From Streptomyces sp. DH5 (GTDB taxonomy: Bacteria; Actinomycetota; Actinomycetes; Streptomycetales; Streptomycetaceae), in contig NZ_JAHWGP010000021.1 of NCBI RefSeq assembly GCF_020873915.1, forward strand, positions 1 through 64,000: DNA of 64,000 nucleotides. The letters run 5' to 3'. A model generated the notes under the pieces. The model searched no databases and was not told where the DNA came from. It saw nothing but the letters and a program-made list of their open reading frames with translations. Numbering within the stretch: position 1 is the first letter of the stretch; each line of letters starts with the position of its first letter. This document shows, piece by piece, positions 42,625 to 52,060 of the stretch. Position numbers and translations under genes: made by a program.

Positions 42625-42659
42625 TGTGCGGGGCGGCCGTCCGGCGGCCGCCCCGCACA
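42625..42659. terminator. bidirectional hairpin terminator
   Basis: A perfect 15-bp stem (42625-42639 with 42645-42659) and a 5-nt loop, 10 bp after the last AIM24 stop and 6 bp beyond the end of the convergent NUDIX gene. Confidence 0.85.
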
Positions 42660-42665
42660 CGCGTG

Positions 42666-43193
42666 TCAGGCGCCCAGCCTCGACCGGGTCGCCTCCAGCA
42701 GACGCACGACCGACGCGTCGGCCACGTCCGCGATCCCGTCGTAGGGGAACCAGCGCAGGTCGAGGGACTCGTCGCTGATCGCGTGCGCCGCGTCCGGCGC
42801 GGCCACGGCCGCGTACTGGACGTCGAAGTGCCAGTGGCAGGGGGCCGGGATCGGATGCCGGTCCAGGCGTACGGGGCCGCCCGCCAGGAGGGTGAGACCC
42901 CGGATGCCGGACTCCTCCGTGGCCTCCCGCAGTGCCGCCTCGGCGAGGGAGGCGTCCTGGGGCTCGCAGTGGCCGCCCATCTGGAGCCACATCCGCAGCT
43001 TCCGGTGCAGTGTGAGCAGCACCCGGCCGCGCTCCGGGTCGACGACCAGGGCGCTCGCGGTGACGTGGCCCGCGTGGCAGGCCTTCCACATGCCGTCCGG
43101 ATGCGCGGCGAGGTGGTCCAGGTAGGCCTGGCGCAGCTCCGGCTGGTCCTCGTACCCCTTGAGCACGAGGACCGCGTCGTCGTACAGGCTCAC
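42666..43193 (-). CDS. NUDIX hydrolase
   Basis: A 175-residue NUDIX hydrolase. The box reads GGHCEPQDASLAEAALREAT followed by EESGI, with the Glu residues of the REx2EE core intact. The preceding strand is LLTLHRKLRMWLQMGG. The substrate is a nucleoside diphosphate derivative but cannot be specified. The start is GTG 43193, which overlaps the stop of the DUF2342 gene (GTGA), so the two are translationally coupled. Confidence 0.85.
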   Translation of the reverse strand: MSLYDDAVLVLKGYEDQPELRQAYLDHLAAHPDGMWKACHAGHVTASALVVDPERGRVLLTLHRKLRMWLQMGGHCEPQDASLAEAALREATEESGIRGLTLLAGGPVRLDRHPIPAPCHWHFDVQYAAVAAPDAAHAISDESLDLRWFPYDGIADVADASVVRLLEATRSRLGA

Positions 43194-44632
43194 TCGGTGC
43201 CGTCGCCCTTGCCGTCGCCCTCGTCGCCGCCCTCGTCCTTCTTCTTGAGGTCGGGCTTGTCGGCGGCCTCGCCGAGCATCTTGTCCCACTCGGAGAAGTC
43301 GATCTGCTCGCGGTGCACGAACCCGTCCGGATCGTCCAGGTCGGTGGCCGTCGGCAGCATGTCCGGGTGCGCCCACAGGGCGTCCCGGCCGTCGACCCCG
43401 CGCGCGTCGGTGAGCGAGGCCCACAGCCGCGAGGCGTCGCGCAGCCGGCGCGGACGCAGTTCCAGACCGATCAGCGTGGCGAACGTCTGCTCGGCGGGAC
43501 CGCCCGAGGCGCGCCGGCGGCGCAGGGTCTCGCGCAGCGCGTCGGCCGAGGAGAGCCTCGGCTTGGCGGCCGCGTGCACCACCGCGTCGACCCAGCCCTC
43601 GACGAGCGCCAGCGCCGTCTCCAGACGGGCCAGGGCCGCCTTCTGCTCCGGCGTGTCCTCCGGCTGGAACATGCCCTGCTGGAGCGCCTCCTGGAGCTGC
43701 TCGGGATTCTGCGGATCGAACTGGCCGACCACGTCCTCCAGCTTGCCGGTGTCGACCTTGATCCCGCGGGCGTAACCGTCGACCGCGCCGAACAGGTGCG
43801 AGCGCAGCCACGGTACGTGCGCGAACAGACGCTGGTGGGCGGCCTCGCGCAGGGCGAGGTACAGCCGCACCTCCTCCTGCGGGACGCCCAGGTCCTTGCC
43901 GAAGGCCTCGATGTTCAGCGGCAGCAGCGCGGCACGGCGGGCCGGGCCCAGCGGAAGGCCGATGTCGGACGAACCGACGACCTCACCGGCGAGCACGCCG
44001 ACGGCCTGCCCGATCTGCGTGCCGAACATGGCGCCGCCCATGGAGCGCATCATGCCGATCAGCGGGCCGGCCATGGCCTGCATCTCCTCCGGCAGGACGT
44101 CGCCCATCGCGTTCCCGACGCGCTCGGCGACCGGGTCGACCAGCTCACGCCAGGCCGGCAGGGTGGCCTCGACCCACTCCGCGCGGCTCCAGGCCACGGC
44201 GGAGTTGGCGCCCGACGGCAGCGAGGTGGCGTCGTCCAGCCACAGGTCGGCCAGTCGAACGGCGTCCTCCACGGCCTTGCGGTCCGCGGGACCGACGCTC
44301 GCGTCCTTCGAGCCCCCGGCGGTCCCCTGGGAGACCGTCTGGCGGGCGATCTGCTTGGCCATGTCCCAGTTCACCGGCCCGCCCTCGTAGGAGAGCATCT
44401 GGCCCAGCTGCTGGAACGCGGCTCCCAGGTCGCCCGGGTTCAGCGACCCGAACATGGCGGCGAACGGATTGTCCGCGCCCGGACCGCCCAAGCCTCCGGC
44501 TCCGGGCGTGCCGAAACCGAACGGGTTGGCCGGGCCCTGACCACCGCCGCTCTGCGGGTCCTTCTTCTTGCCCTCGTCGCCGTCGTCCGGCTCCTCCGGC
44601 GGAAGGCCGAATCCGAATGGGGTGTCACTCAC
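43190..44632 (-). CDS. DUF2342 zincin-like protein
   Basis: A 480-residue actinobacterial protein of the DUF2342 (zinc-dependent metalloprotease / F420-associated) family. The N-terminal 100 residues are Gly/Pro/Asp-rich (TPFGFGLPPEEP, NPFGFGTPGAGG). The conserved core includes MGGAMFGTQIGQAVGVLAGE, YLALREAAHQRLFAHVPWLR and ALVEGWVDAVVHAAA. A standard HExxH is not present; the family site is read around EAAH and EGW and may be altered, so activity is uncertain. The start is GTG 44632, chosen because the MSDTPFGFG end is typical. It is coupled to the NUDIX gene. Confidence 0.8.
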   Translation of the reverse strand: MSDTPFGFGLPPEEPDDGDEGKKKDPQSGGGQGPANPFGFGTPGAGGLGGPGADNPFAAMFGSLNPGDLGAAFQQLGQMLSYEGGPVNWDMAKQIARQTVSQGTAGGSKDASVGPADRKAVEDAVRLADLWLDDATSLPSGANSAVAWSRAEWVEATLPAWRELVDPVAERVGNAMGDVLPEEMQAMAGPLIGMMRSMGGAMFGTQIGQAVGVLAGEVVGSSDIGLPLGPARRAALLPLNIEAFGKDLGVPQEEVRLYLALREAAHQRLFAHVPWLRSHLFGAVDGYARGIKVDTGKLEDVVGQFDPQNPEQLQEALQQGMFQPEDTPEQKAALARLETALALVEGWVDAVVHAAAKPRLSSADALRETLRRRRASGGPAEQTFATLIGLELRPRRLRDASRLWASLTDARGVDGRDALWAHPDMLPTATDLDDPDGFVHREQIDFSEWDKMLGEAADKPDLKKKDEGGDEGDGKGDGTE

Positions 44633-44824
44633 GGGATTCCTCGGCTTGTAGGGCCACCGGTTCTTTCCGGCGGCACGGCTGCCCGACAACACCACCCAGC
44701 GTAGACACCTGGAGCGGTTCGGGCCTCGGTGCTTCGCCGACAGAAGGCCTGCGGCAGGATGGATGCCACCTGGTACGCACGCGTCGCTCGCGCTCGTACT
44801 GAAGACAACCGCTGGAGACGCCCG

Positions 44825-45988
44825 GTGAGTTCCCCAGATCCGCAGGTTCGCGCAGCGCGAAACGCGTCGGCGCGCCCGTCACCCGACCACCGGCCCTCGA
44901 CGGCCGCCCACGACGCCGAAAGGACGAGCGTGCGGCGCGGGCCCGTCGTCGCCGTCACCGGAGCCGCGTCGGGCGTCGGCGCGCTGCTCACCGCGCGGCT
45001 GGCCGCGTCGGAGGAGATCAAGCAGGTCGTCGCCATCGACGAGCGGCGCGGCGAGTGCGACGAGGCGCTCTGGCACATCCTGGACGTACGGGACCCGGCC
45101 ATCGCGGACAAGCTGCACGGGGCCGACGTGGTGGTCCACCTGGCGCTCGACCTCGATCTGGAGTCCGACGCCGCCGCCCGGACGGCCTACAACGTACGGG
45201 GCACCCAGACCGTGCTGACCGCGGCCGCCGCTGCCGGAGTGCACCGGGTGGTGCTGTGCACCTCGACGATGGTCTACGGGGCGCTGCCGGACAACGGGCT
45301 GCCGCTGTCCGAGGACGCGGAACTGCGCGCCACGGCGGAGGCCACCGGTGTCGGCGACCTCCTGGAGATCGAGCGGCTGGCGCGCCGGGCCCCCCGCGCC
45401 CACCCCGGACTCAATGTCACCGTGGTCCGCCCCGCCGTGCTGGTCGGGGGCACCGACACCGCACTGACCAGGTACTTCGAGTCGCCTCGGCTGCTGGTGG
45501 TGGCCGGATCGCGGCCCGCCTGGCAGTTCTGCCACGTCGACGACCTGTGCAGCGCTCTGGAATACACCGTGCTGGAGAAGGTCGAGGGCGAGCTGGCCGT
45601 CGGCTGCGACGGCTGGCTGGAGCAGGAGGAGGTCGAGGAGCTCAGCGGCATCCGGCGGATGGAGCTGCCGTCGGCGGTCGCGCTCGGCGCGGCGGCCCGG
45701 CTCCACCGGATCGGACTCACCCCGTCCCCGGCCGGGGACCTGGCGTACACGATGTACCCCTGGGTGGTCAGCGGGAGCAGGCTGTACGACGCCGGGTGGC
45801 GGCCCGCGCACACCAACGAGGAGGTGCTCGAGGAACTGCTGGAGGAGGTGTCCGGCAGGCACACGGTCGCCGGCCGGCGGCTGGGCCGCAAGGACGCGAC
45901 GGCCGCGGGCGCGGCGGGCGCGACGGTGGCCCTGCTGGGCGCGGCCGCGGTGGTGCGCCGGGCCAGGAAGGCGCGTCGGCGCATCTGA
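44825..45988 (+). CDS. SDR-family NAD-dependent epimerase-like protein
   Basis: A 387-residue extended SDR protein. The N-terminal 38 residues are polar. The cofactor motif is TGAASGVGALL (about residues 46-56) and the sugar-epimerase-like strand is VVHLALDLD. The usual YxxxK is not evident: the CTSTMVYG segment is followed by DLLEIERLARR, where Lys is missing, so catalysis may be lost or altered. A hydrophobic, then basic C-terminus (GAAGATVALLGAAAVVRRAR, then KARRRI) suggests membrane association. The start is GTG 44825. Its substrate is unknown. Confidence 0.75.
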   Translation: MSSPDPQVRAARNASARPSPDHRPSTAAHDAERTSVRRGPVVAVTGAASGVGALLTARLAASEEIKQVVAIDERRGECDEALWHILDVRDPAIADKLHGADVVVHLALDLDLESDAAARTAYNVRGTQTVLTAAAAAGVHRVVLCTSTMVYGALPDNGLPLSEDAELRATAEATGVGDLLEIERLARRAPRAHPGLNVTVVRPAVLVGGTDTALTRYFESPRLLVVAGSRPAWQFCHVDDLCSALEYTVLEKVEGELAVGCDGWLEQEEVEELSGIRRMELPSAVALGAAARLHRIGLTPSPAGDLAYTMYPWVVSGSRLYDAGWRPAHTNEEVLEELLEEVSGRHTVAGRRLGRKDATAAGAAGATVALLGAAAVVRRARKARRRI

Positions 45989-46092
45989 TCGTCGAGGCCG
46001 GGCCGGTCCCCGGAGGGTTTTCGGGGCGGCACGCGGGGTGCCGGACGACGGTTCTGTTCCGCGTGGCCGCCGTGGTGGGGCACGATGGTGGC

Positions 46093-46551
46093 ATGGCATC
46101 CACGCACGATCATCCGGGTGAGCAGGCGGCACAGGAAGCGATCAGGCTGATCGCGATCCGGGACACGCCGCTGTCGGTGGACGAGGTCCTCGGGGTGGTC
46201 GGGGACGACGCGGCCGGCGGGACGGCGCTCTTCGTGGGGACCGTGCGCAACCACGACGGCGGCGCGGACGTCGACGCGCTCGGCTATTCGTGTCACCCCA
46301 GCGCCGAGGACGAGATGCGGCGGATCGCCGAGAAGATCGTCGCCGAGTACCCGGTGCGGGCGCTCGCCGCCGTCCACCGTGTGGGGGATCTCAGGGTCGG
46401 CGACCTCGCCGTGGTCGTCGGCGTGTCGTGCCCGCACCGGGGAGAGGCCTTCGAGGCCTGCCGGAAACTGATCGACGACCTCAAGCACGAGGTGCCGATC
46501 TGGAAGCATCAGACGTTCTCCGACGGCACCGAGGAATGGGTCGGCGCGTAG
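46093..46551 (+). CDS. moaE: molybdopterin synthase catalytic subunit MoaE
   Basis: A 152-residue MoaE. It transfers sulfur from thiocarboxylated MoaD to precursor Z to form molybdopterin. Family motifs: FVGTVRNHDGG near residue 48, LGYSCHPSAEDEM, VHRVGDLRVGDLAVVVGVS, PHRGEAFEACRKLIDDLK and the catalytic VPIWKHQTFSDGTEEWVG with two Lys-region residues. The start is ATG 46093. No MoaD or other cofactor gene is adjacent, although MoeZ in this window could activate the MoaD partner. Confidence 0.93.
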   Translation: MASTHDHPGEQAAQEAIRLIAIRDTPLSVDEVLGVVGDDAAGGTALFVGTVRNHDGGADVDALGYSCHPSAEDEMRRIAEKIVAEYPVRALAAVHRVGDLRVGDLAVVVGVSCPHRGEAFEACRKLIDDLKHEVPIWKHQTFSDGTEEWVGA

Positions 46552-46701
46552 GGACGGGTCGGCGCGGTGCCGCTGTGGGACCGGCCGGAGCGGCGGCGGG
46601 ACGTCCGGTTGCGGAACCCCACCCCCGAGGTGAGCGTTGTCACTGCGGATGGTTAATCTGCTGATCAGTCATTTGCGGACGCTCATGGTTGGGAGGTCGG
46701 C

Positions 46702-46866
46702 ATGGCGGCTCTCGCCTGGTTGCTGATTCCGCTGGTGGCCGCGATCGGAGCGGGGCTGTGGGGCAGTTGGGCCAACAGGACCCGCAAGGTCCGCAGCGAC
46801 GGGCCCGAACTCATCGGTTACGCCCGGTTCCGCGAGGCCATGGAGAAGCCGCGCTCGGACCGCTGA
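46702..46866 (+). CDS. 54-residue single-pass membrane protein
   Basis: A short gene with GGGAGG 5 bases before ATG 46702. It encodes an N-terminal hydrophobic helix (MAALAWLLIPLVAAIGAGLW) and a charged tail with SWANRTRKVRSDGPELIGY and ARFREAMEK. The tail pattern looks conserved rather than random. It stands between moaE and the PDZ-Lon protease gene. No function is known to me; small membrane proteins like this often act as partners of a larger membrane protein. Confidence 0.65.
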   Translation: MAALAWLLIPLVAAIGAGLWGSWANRTRKVRSDGPELIGYARFREAMEKPRSDR

Positions 46867-46966
46867 GAGCGGGAGAACCGCAGGTCGCGGCAGACAGCAG
46901 GGTCGGGGCCGCCCGTCCGGGCGGCCCTGACGGTGCGCTGACAGGCCGGTCCCGTACTGTCGAGGC

Positions 46967-48061
46967 ATGCCACGCCGCACCGCGACGATGCTCGCCTCCA
47001 CCCTGATGCTGATCGCGCTGCTGTGCACGGGAGTCTTCATTCCCGTGCCGTACGCGGAGATGTCGCCGGGGCCGACGGTGAACACGCTGGGCGAGCACGA
47101 CGGGGAACCGGTGCTGAACATCGCGGGCCGCAAGACCTACCCCGCGGACGGTCACCTCAACATGACCACGGTGCGCGTCACCGGCGCCGACTACCGGATG
47201 AACCTCGTCGAGGCCGTGTACGGGTGGCTGGCGCACGACAGCAAGGTCGTGCCGCACGAGACCCTCTACCCCGACGGCAAAACGGAGGAGGAGTCCACCC
47301 AGGAGAACGCCGAGGAGTTCAGCCAGTCCCAGGAGAGCGCCAAGGTCGCGGCGTTGAAGGCGCTGGACGTCCCGGTGGAGTCGTGGGTGATCGTCGCCAC
47401 GGTGGTCAAGGGGTCGCCGGCCGAGGGCAAACTGCACGCGGGCGACGTGATCAAGAGCGTCGACGGCACGGCCGTGAAGGAGCCGGCCGACGTCGCGGAG
47501 CTGGTGACCGAGCACAAGCCCGGCGAGGACGTCGTCTTCACGATCGTCCCCGCCAAGGAGCAGGCCGCCGCGGAGAAGGAGAAGCGGGCGCCGGAGAAGA
47601 CCGAGAAGGTCACCATCACCACCGCGACGTCCGACGACGCCGGCGAGGAGCGCGCCATCGTCGGGATCTCCGCCGGGACCGACCACACCTTCCCGTTCAG
47701 CATCGACATCAAGCTCGCCGACGTGGGCGGGCCCAGCGCGGGCCTGATGTTCGCGCTCGGCATCTACGACAAGCTCACCCCGGGCAGCCTGACCGGCGGC
47801 GCGTTCGTCGCCGGGACCGGCACCATCGGCGACGACGGCGAGGTCGGGCCGATCGGCGGGATCGAGATGAAGACGGTCGGCGCGCGCGACAAGGGCGCCG
47901 AGTACTTCCTCACGCCCGCCGCCAACTGCGCGTCCGCCGCCAGGGACGTCCCCGAGGGCCTCACCCTGGTGAAGGTGGACACCATCGACGACGCCCTGGG
48001 CGCGCTGGAGGACATCCGCTCCGGCGACACCGCCGGCCTGCCGGCGTGCACGGCGTCCTGA
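46967..48061 (+). CDS. PDZ-Lon (S16, YlbL-type) membrane protease
   Basis: A 364-residue membrane-anchored serine protease. One N-terminal membrane helix (about residues 9-27) places the rest outside. The PDZ domain spans about 130-215 (VVKGSPAEGKLHAGDVIKSV). The Lon-type proteolytic domain has the Ser257/Lys302 dyad: Ser in DVGGPSAGLMFALG and Lys in GGIEMKTVGARDKG. Their spacing of 45 fits S16 enzymes. There is no ATPase domain, as usual for YlbL. A charged loop (EQAAAEKEKRAPEKTEK) separates the domains. The start is ATG 46967. It probably does quality control at the cell surface. Confidence 0.9.
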   Translation: MPRRTATMLASTLMLIALLCTGVFIPVPYAEMSPGPTVNTLGEHDGEPVLNIAGRKTYPADGHLNMTTVRVTGADYRMNLVEAVYGWLAHDSKVVPHETLYPDGKTEEESTQENAEEFSQSQESAKVAALKALDVPVESWVIVATVVKGSPAEGKLHAGDVIKSVDGTAVKEPADVAELVTEHKPGEDVVFTIVPAKEQAAAEKEKRAPEKTEKVTITTATSDDAGEERAIVGISAGTDHTFPFSIDIKLADVGGPSAGLMFALGIYDKLTPGSLTGGAFVAGTGTIGDDGEVGPIGGIEMKTVGARDKGAEYFLTPAANCASAARDVPEGLTLVKVDTIDDALGALEDIRSGDTAGLPACTAS

Positions 48062-48071
48062 CCGGCGGGAC

Positions 48072-48614
48072 CTACTCCGCGAACGTCGCCGTCAGCGCCT
48101 CCGCCAGACCCGGCACCAGATCGGAGCCGGTGAGGACCTCCGTGGGGGAGTCCTTCTCGCGCAGCCGCAGCGCGGACTCGCGGGCGCCGTCGCGCAGCAC
48201 CGCGACCGTCATGCGGACCTCCTGACGCTCCGGGTGCTGGGCCACCCACTTGGTCAGCGCGGCCTCACCGAGGCCCGTCGGGACCTGGGCCTCCGCCGAC
48301 GGGGGCAGCATCAGACGCTCCACGGTCAGGGCGCAGCCGGCCACCGCCTCGGGCCAGGCGATGGTGCCCAGGAACTCGTCGAGCGGCTTGCCCGCCGGAA
48401 TCTCGTCCTGCTCGATCGGGGTGTAGGCGGTGGTCTCCTGCTCGCCGTCGGGGCCGAGACGGCGCGCGAGCGAGGGCTGCTCGGCCCGCAGCCGGGCGGT
48501 GTCGACGAGGGCGAACAGGCGAGCGGGCTGGTCCCAGCCGAGTCCGGAGGCGTACTCGTCGATCTCGAGCACGGCCCGGGTGAGCGGGTTCGCGGCCATG
48601 GGTGTGTTGGACAT
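48072..48614 (-). CDS. PPA1309-family protein
   Basis: A 180-residue cytosolic protein restricted to actinobacteria. Recognisable stretches are NPLTRAVLEIDEYASGLGWD, PARLFALVDTARLRAEQP, EFLGTIAWPEAVAGCAL and EVRMTVAVLRDGARESALR. No catalytic motif is visible and the role is unknown. ATG 48614 has GAGAGGA upstream; a GTG two codons earlier is too close to that site. The gene is convergent with the PDZ-Lon gene (10 bp between stops) and divergent from the UPF0182 gene. Confidence 0.75.
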   Translation of the reverse strand: MSNTPMAANPLTRAVLEIDEYASGLGWDQPARLFALVDTARLRAEQPSLARRLGPDGEQETTAYTPIEQDEIPAGKPLDEFLGTIAWPEAVAGCALTVERLMLPPSAEAQVPTGLGEAALTKWVAQHPERQEVRMTVAVLRDGARESALRLREKDSPTEVLTGSDLVPGLAEALTATFAE

Positions 48615-48766
48615 GGTCACAATCCTCTCTCGTTCCCTGCCGGAATCGGGAACCGAGTAAAGCGTAGGTAAGTTGCATAGGTGTGGGCCCGCGATCACGG
48701 GGGACCACACACGGTCCGTGGAACCGCGGGCCTGACGAATCGACAGCGACTTTCGAGGTGCCTACC

Positions 48767-51709
48767 TTGGCTTTCCAGATGCCGGACCGCGGCGGAGGCC
48801 CGACGGGGCCACGGATCAGAGTGGGCCGCCCGTCCCGGCGGGTCCGGACCCTGCTGATGACACTGGGCGTCCTGGCCGTCCTCGGCATGGTGTTCACCAT
48901 GTTCGCGGGCTTCTGGACGGACTGGCTGTGGTATCGCTCGGTCAATTATTCGTCCGTCTTCACGACGACCCTGTGGACCAAGATCGGGCTGTTCTTCGTC
49001 TTCGGTCTGCTGATGGCCCTCGCGGTCGGGTTCAACATCTGGCTGGCCCACCGCATGAGGCCGCCGCTGAGCGCCATGTCGATGGAGCAGCAGAACCTCG
49101 ACCGGTACCGGATGGGCATCGCCCCGTACAAGAAGTGGCTGCTGCTCGGCGTCACCGCGCTGGTCGGTCTGATCGCCGGCGCCTCGGCGTCCGGCCAGTG
49201 GCGGACCTGGCTGATGTGGGTCAACGGCGTGGCGTTCGGCCAGAAGGACCCGCAGTTCAACCTCGACGTCTCCTTCTACGCCTTCGACCTGCCGTGGTAC
49301 CGCTTCATGCTGGGCTTCGGCTTCGCCGCCACGATCCTGGCGCTGATCGCCGCCGCGCTCACCCACTACCTGTACGGCGGGCTGCGCATCACCAGCCCGG
49401 GCGCGCGCGCGACCGCGGCGGCGACCGGGCACCTGTCGGTGCTCCTCGGCGTGTTCGTCACGCTGAAGGCGGTCGCGTACTGGCTCGACCGGTACGGACT
49501 GGCGGTGAAGTCCAGCGACTTCAAGGCGACCGACAGCTGGACGGGCCTGAGGTACGTCGACGCGAACGCGTATCTGCCGGCCAAGACGATCCTGTTCTGC
49601 ATCGCCGTGATCTGCGCGCTGCTGTTCTTCGCCACCCTGTGGCGGCGCACCTGGCAGCTGCCCGTGATCGGTTTCGGCCTGATGGTGCTGTCGGCGATCC
49701 TGATCGGCGGCCTGTACCCGGCGATCGTGCAGAAGTTCCAGGTCCAGCCGAACGAGCAGGCCAAGGAAGCGCCGTACGTCGAGAAGAACCTCAAGGCCAC
49801 GCGTGAGGCATACGGGATCAACGACTCGCAGGTCACCGAGTACCCGGGCACGGCGCAGACCGAGGACGCGACCAAGCTGCGCAAGGACGTCGACGACGCG
49901 GCGAGCATCCGCATCATGGACCCGAACGTCGTCTCGCCGACCTTCCAGCAGCTCCAGCAGATCAGGAACTACTACGCGTTCCCGACCAACCTGGACGTCG
50001 ACCGGTACATGATCGACGGCAAGGAGCAGGACACGGTCATCGGCCTGCGCGAGCTGAACTACAACGGCATCCCGAAGCGGAACTGGATCAACGACCACTT
50101 CCGCTACACCCACGGCTACGGTGTCGTCGCCGCGGAGGGCACCACCGCCGACGCCGGCGGCCGTCCGGCGTTCACCGAGTCGGACCTGCCGTCCAAGGGC
50201 GAGCTGGGCGAGTACGAGCAGCGCGTCTACTACGGCGAGCGGACGACGACGTACTCGATCGTCGGCGGTCCCCAGAAGGAGATCGACTACTCCGACGACA
50301 GCGGCGAGAAGACGTACAGCTACAAGGGCGACAGCGGGGTCAACCTCGCCAACCCGGTCAACCGGGCGGCGTACGCGGTCGCGTTCAGCGAGCCGCAGAT
50401 CCTGTACTCCGGCGCGATCGGTGACGGTTCGCGGATCCTGTACAACCGCACGCCCAAGGAGCGCGTCGAGGCGATCGCCCCGTGGCTGACCATCGACGGC
50501 GACGCCTACCCGGCGGTGGTGGACGGCCGGATCCAGTGGATCGTCGACGCCTACACCACGACCAACGGCTATCCGTACGCCTCGCGGACGACCCTCGGTG
50601 ACACCACGGCCGACTCGCTGACCGCCACCAACGACCAGCGTGCGGTGGTGGCCCAGCAGAACCAGGTCAACTACATCCGCAACTCGGTGAAGGCGACCGT
50701 CGACGCCTACAGCGGCGAGGTCAAGCTCTACCAGTGGGACACCAAGGACCCCGTCCTCAAGACGTGGATGAAGGCGTTCCCGGGCACGGTGGAACCGAAG
50801 AAGGAGATCTCGGGCGACCTGATGGCGCACCTGCGCTACCCGCAGGACCTGTTCAAGGTGCAGCGCGAACTGCTGACCCGCTACCACGTGAAGGACGCCA
50901 ACACCTTCCTCTCCGGCAGCGAGGTGTGGCAGGTGCCGGACGACCCGACGAACAAGACCGGCGACGCGGTGCCGCCGTACTACCTGAGCATGAAGATGCC
51001 GGACCAGCAGGAACAGGTCTTCTCGCTCACCACGACGTTCACCCCCAACGGGCGTGACAACCTCAGCGCCTTCATGGCGGTGAACGCCGATCCCGGCACG
51101 GAGGACTACGGCAAGATCAGAGTCCTGAAGCTGCCGACCAGTACGACCGTCTCCGGACCGAAGCAGGTCCAGAGCCAGTTCAACTCCCAGCAGGACATCG
51201 CCGAGACGATCAGGCTGCTGAGAGGTGGCGACTCGGAGGTCGAGTACGGCAACCTCCTGACCGTCCCGCTCGACGGGGGACTGCTCTACGTGGAGCCGGT
51301 CTACGTGCGCGGTGGCGGACTGAAGTACCCGCTGCTGCGGAAGGTGCTGGTGACCTACGGCGGTCAGACCGCGTTCGAGGACACCCTCGATCAGGCCCTG
51401 GACAAGATCTTCGGCGGGGAGGGCACACCCGTCGAACCTCCACCGGGCGAGGACGAGGGAACGGGTGAGGACGAGGGCACCACGCCACCGCCCACCACCG
51501 AGGACCCCTCGGTCCAGAAGGCTCTGGACGACGCCCAGAAGGCGTTCGACGCCGGCCAGGAAGCCCTGAAGAACAATGACTGGGAGGCCTACGGCAAGGC
51601 CCAGAAGGACCTGGAGGACGCGCTCCGCAGGGCCGAGGAGGCCCAGTCGGCCGAAGGGGGCGGCGGCGCCCAGAGCAGTCCCGGCGCCACCGCGAGCCCC
51701 AGCGGTTAG
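48767..51709 (+). CDS. UPF0182-family large membrane protein
   Basis: A 980-residue membrane protein. About seven hydrophobic segments lie in the first 330 residues (for example [20 protein letters not shown] and [20 protein letters not shown]). The large following region is extracytoplasmic and rich in Tyr and Asp, with motifs such as [20 protein letters not shown]. The last 80 residues are acidic then a charged coiled coil ([20 protein letters not shown]). A TTG at 48767, with GAGGTG 6 bases before it, fits the family start. GGGAAC-N17-GTT at 48650-48674 is a weak candidate for an extracytoplasmic-sigma promoter. The function is unknown. Confidence 0.85.
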   Translation: MAFQMPDRGGGPTGPRIRVGRPSRRVRTLLMTLGVLAVLGMVFTMFAGFWTDWLWYRSVNYSSVFTTTLWTKIGLFFVFGLLMALAVGFNIWLAHRMRPPLSAMSMEQQNLDRYRMGIAPYKKWLLLGVTALVGLIAGASASGQWRTWLMWVNGVAFGQKDPQFNLDVSFYAFDLPWYRFMLGFGFAATILALIAAALTHYLYGGLRITSPGARATAAATGHLSVLLGVFVTLKAVAYWLDRYGLAVKSSDFKATDSWTGLRYVDANAYLPAKTILFCIAVICALLFFATLWRRTWQLPVIGFGLMVLSAILIGGLYPAIVQKFQVQPNEQAKEAPYVEKNLKATREAYGINDSQVTEYPGTAQTEDATKLRKDVDDAASIRIMDPNVVSPTFQQLQQIRNYYAFPTNLDVDRYMIDGKEQDTVIGLRELNYNGIPKRNWINDHFRYTHGYGVVAAEGTTADAGGRPAFTESDLPSKGELGEYEQRVYYGERTTTYSIVGGPQKEIDYSDDSGEKTYSYKGDSGVNLANPVNRAAYAVAFSEPQILYSGAIGDGSRILYNRTPKERVEAIAPWLTIDGDAYPAVVDGRIQWIVDAYTTTNGYPYASRTTLGDTTADSLTATNDQRAVVAQQNQVNYIRNSVKATVDAYSGEVKLYQWDTKDPVLKTWMKAFPGTVEPKKEISGDLMAHLRYPQDLFKVQRELLTRYHVKDANTFLSGSEVWQVPDDPTNKTGDAVPPYYLSMKMPDQQEQVFSLTTTFTPNGRDNLSAFMAVNADPGTEDYGKIRVLKLPTSTTVSGPKQVQSQFNSQQDIAETIRLLRGGDSEVEYGNLLTVPLDGGLLYVEPVYVRGGGLKYPLLRKVLVTYGGQTAFEDTLDQALDKIFGGEGTPVEPPPGEDEGTGEDEGTTPPPTTEDPSVQKALDDAQKAFDAGQEALKNNDWEAYGKAQKDLEDALRRAEEAQSAEGGGGAQSSPGATASPSG

Positions 51710-51764
51710 CGAGCAGGCTGGTCAAAGGCCCACCCCGCGCCGTGCTACGGTTGCAACACAACGG

Positions 51765-51838
51765 CGCGGGGTGGAGCAGCTCGGTAGCTCGCTGGGCTCA
51801 TAACCCAGAGGTCGCAGGTTCAAATCCTGTCCCCGCTA
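51765..51838 (+). tRNA. initiator tRNA-fMet (CAT), copy 1
   Basis: A 74-nt cloverleaf with anticodon CAT in the loop CTCATAA. Three G-C pairs in the anticodon stem (GGG/CCC) and an unpaired first acceptor position (C1 opposite T72) mark it as initiator type. CCA is not encoded. A hairpin follows at 51863. Confidence 0.93.
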
Positions 51839-51862
51839 CTGACGTCGCACAGTCGCGACACC

Positions 51863-51896
51863 AAAGGCCCGGATTCCCAACGGAGTCCGGGCCTTT
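51863..51896 (+). terminator. terminator after tRNA copy 1
   Basis: A perfect 11-bp stem, AAAGGCCCGGA (51863-51873) with TCCGGGCCTTT (51886-51896), loop 12 nt, ending in TTT. Confidence 0.85.
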
Positions 51897-52060
51897 GTGA
51901 TGGGTGAACGCATGTACCTGGACCGCCGACGGCCCTGCCGCCGACGGGAGTTGGCCGATCTGTGTTTGACTTGTCTCTCTGTGGGCATGTCGACAAAACG
52001 CTGTAGTGACCTCACTGGCTGCGGTATACCAGGTGTACCCAGGTTGCAGGTGGTGCGACG

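Noticed and set aside
48650-48674. A SigR promoter before the UPF0182 gene
   Set aside because: GGGAAC and GTT are 17 bp apart and not 18, and -35 is the weaker form. It is mentioned as a weak candidate only.
51839-52060. An integrated element at the initiator tRNA genes
   Set aside because: No integrase, no att-like partial tRNA copy and no composition change were seen between the two tRNA genes.
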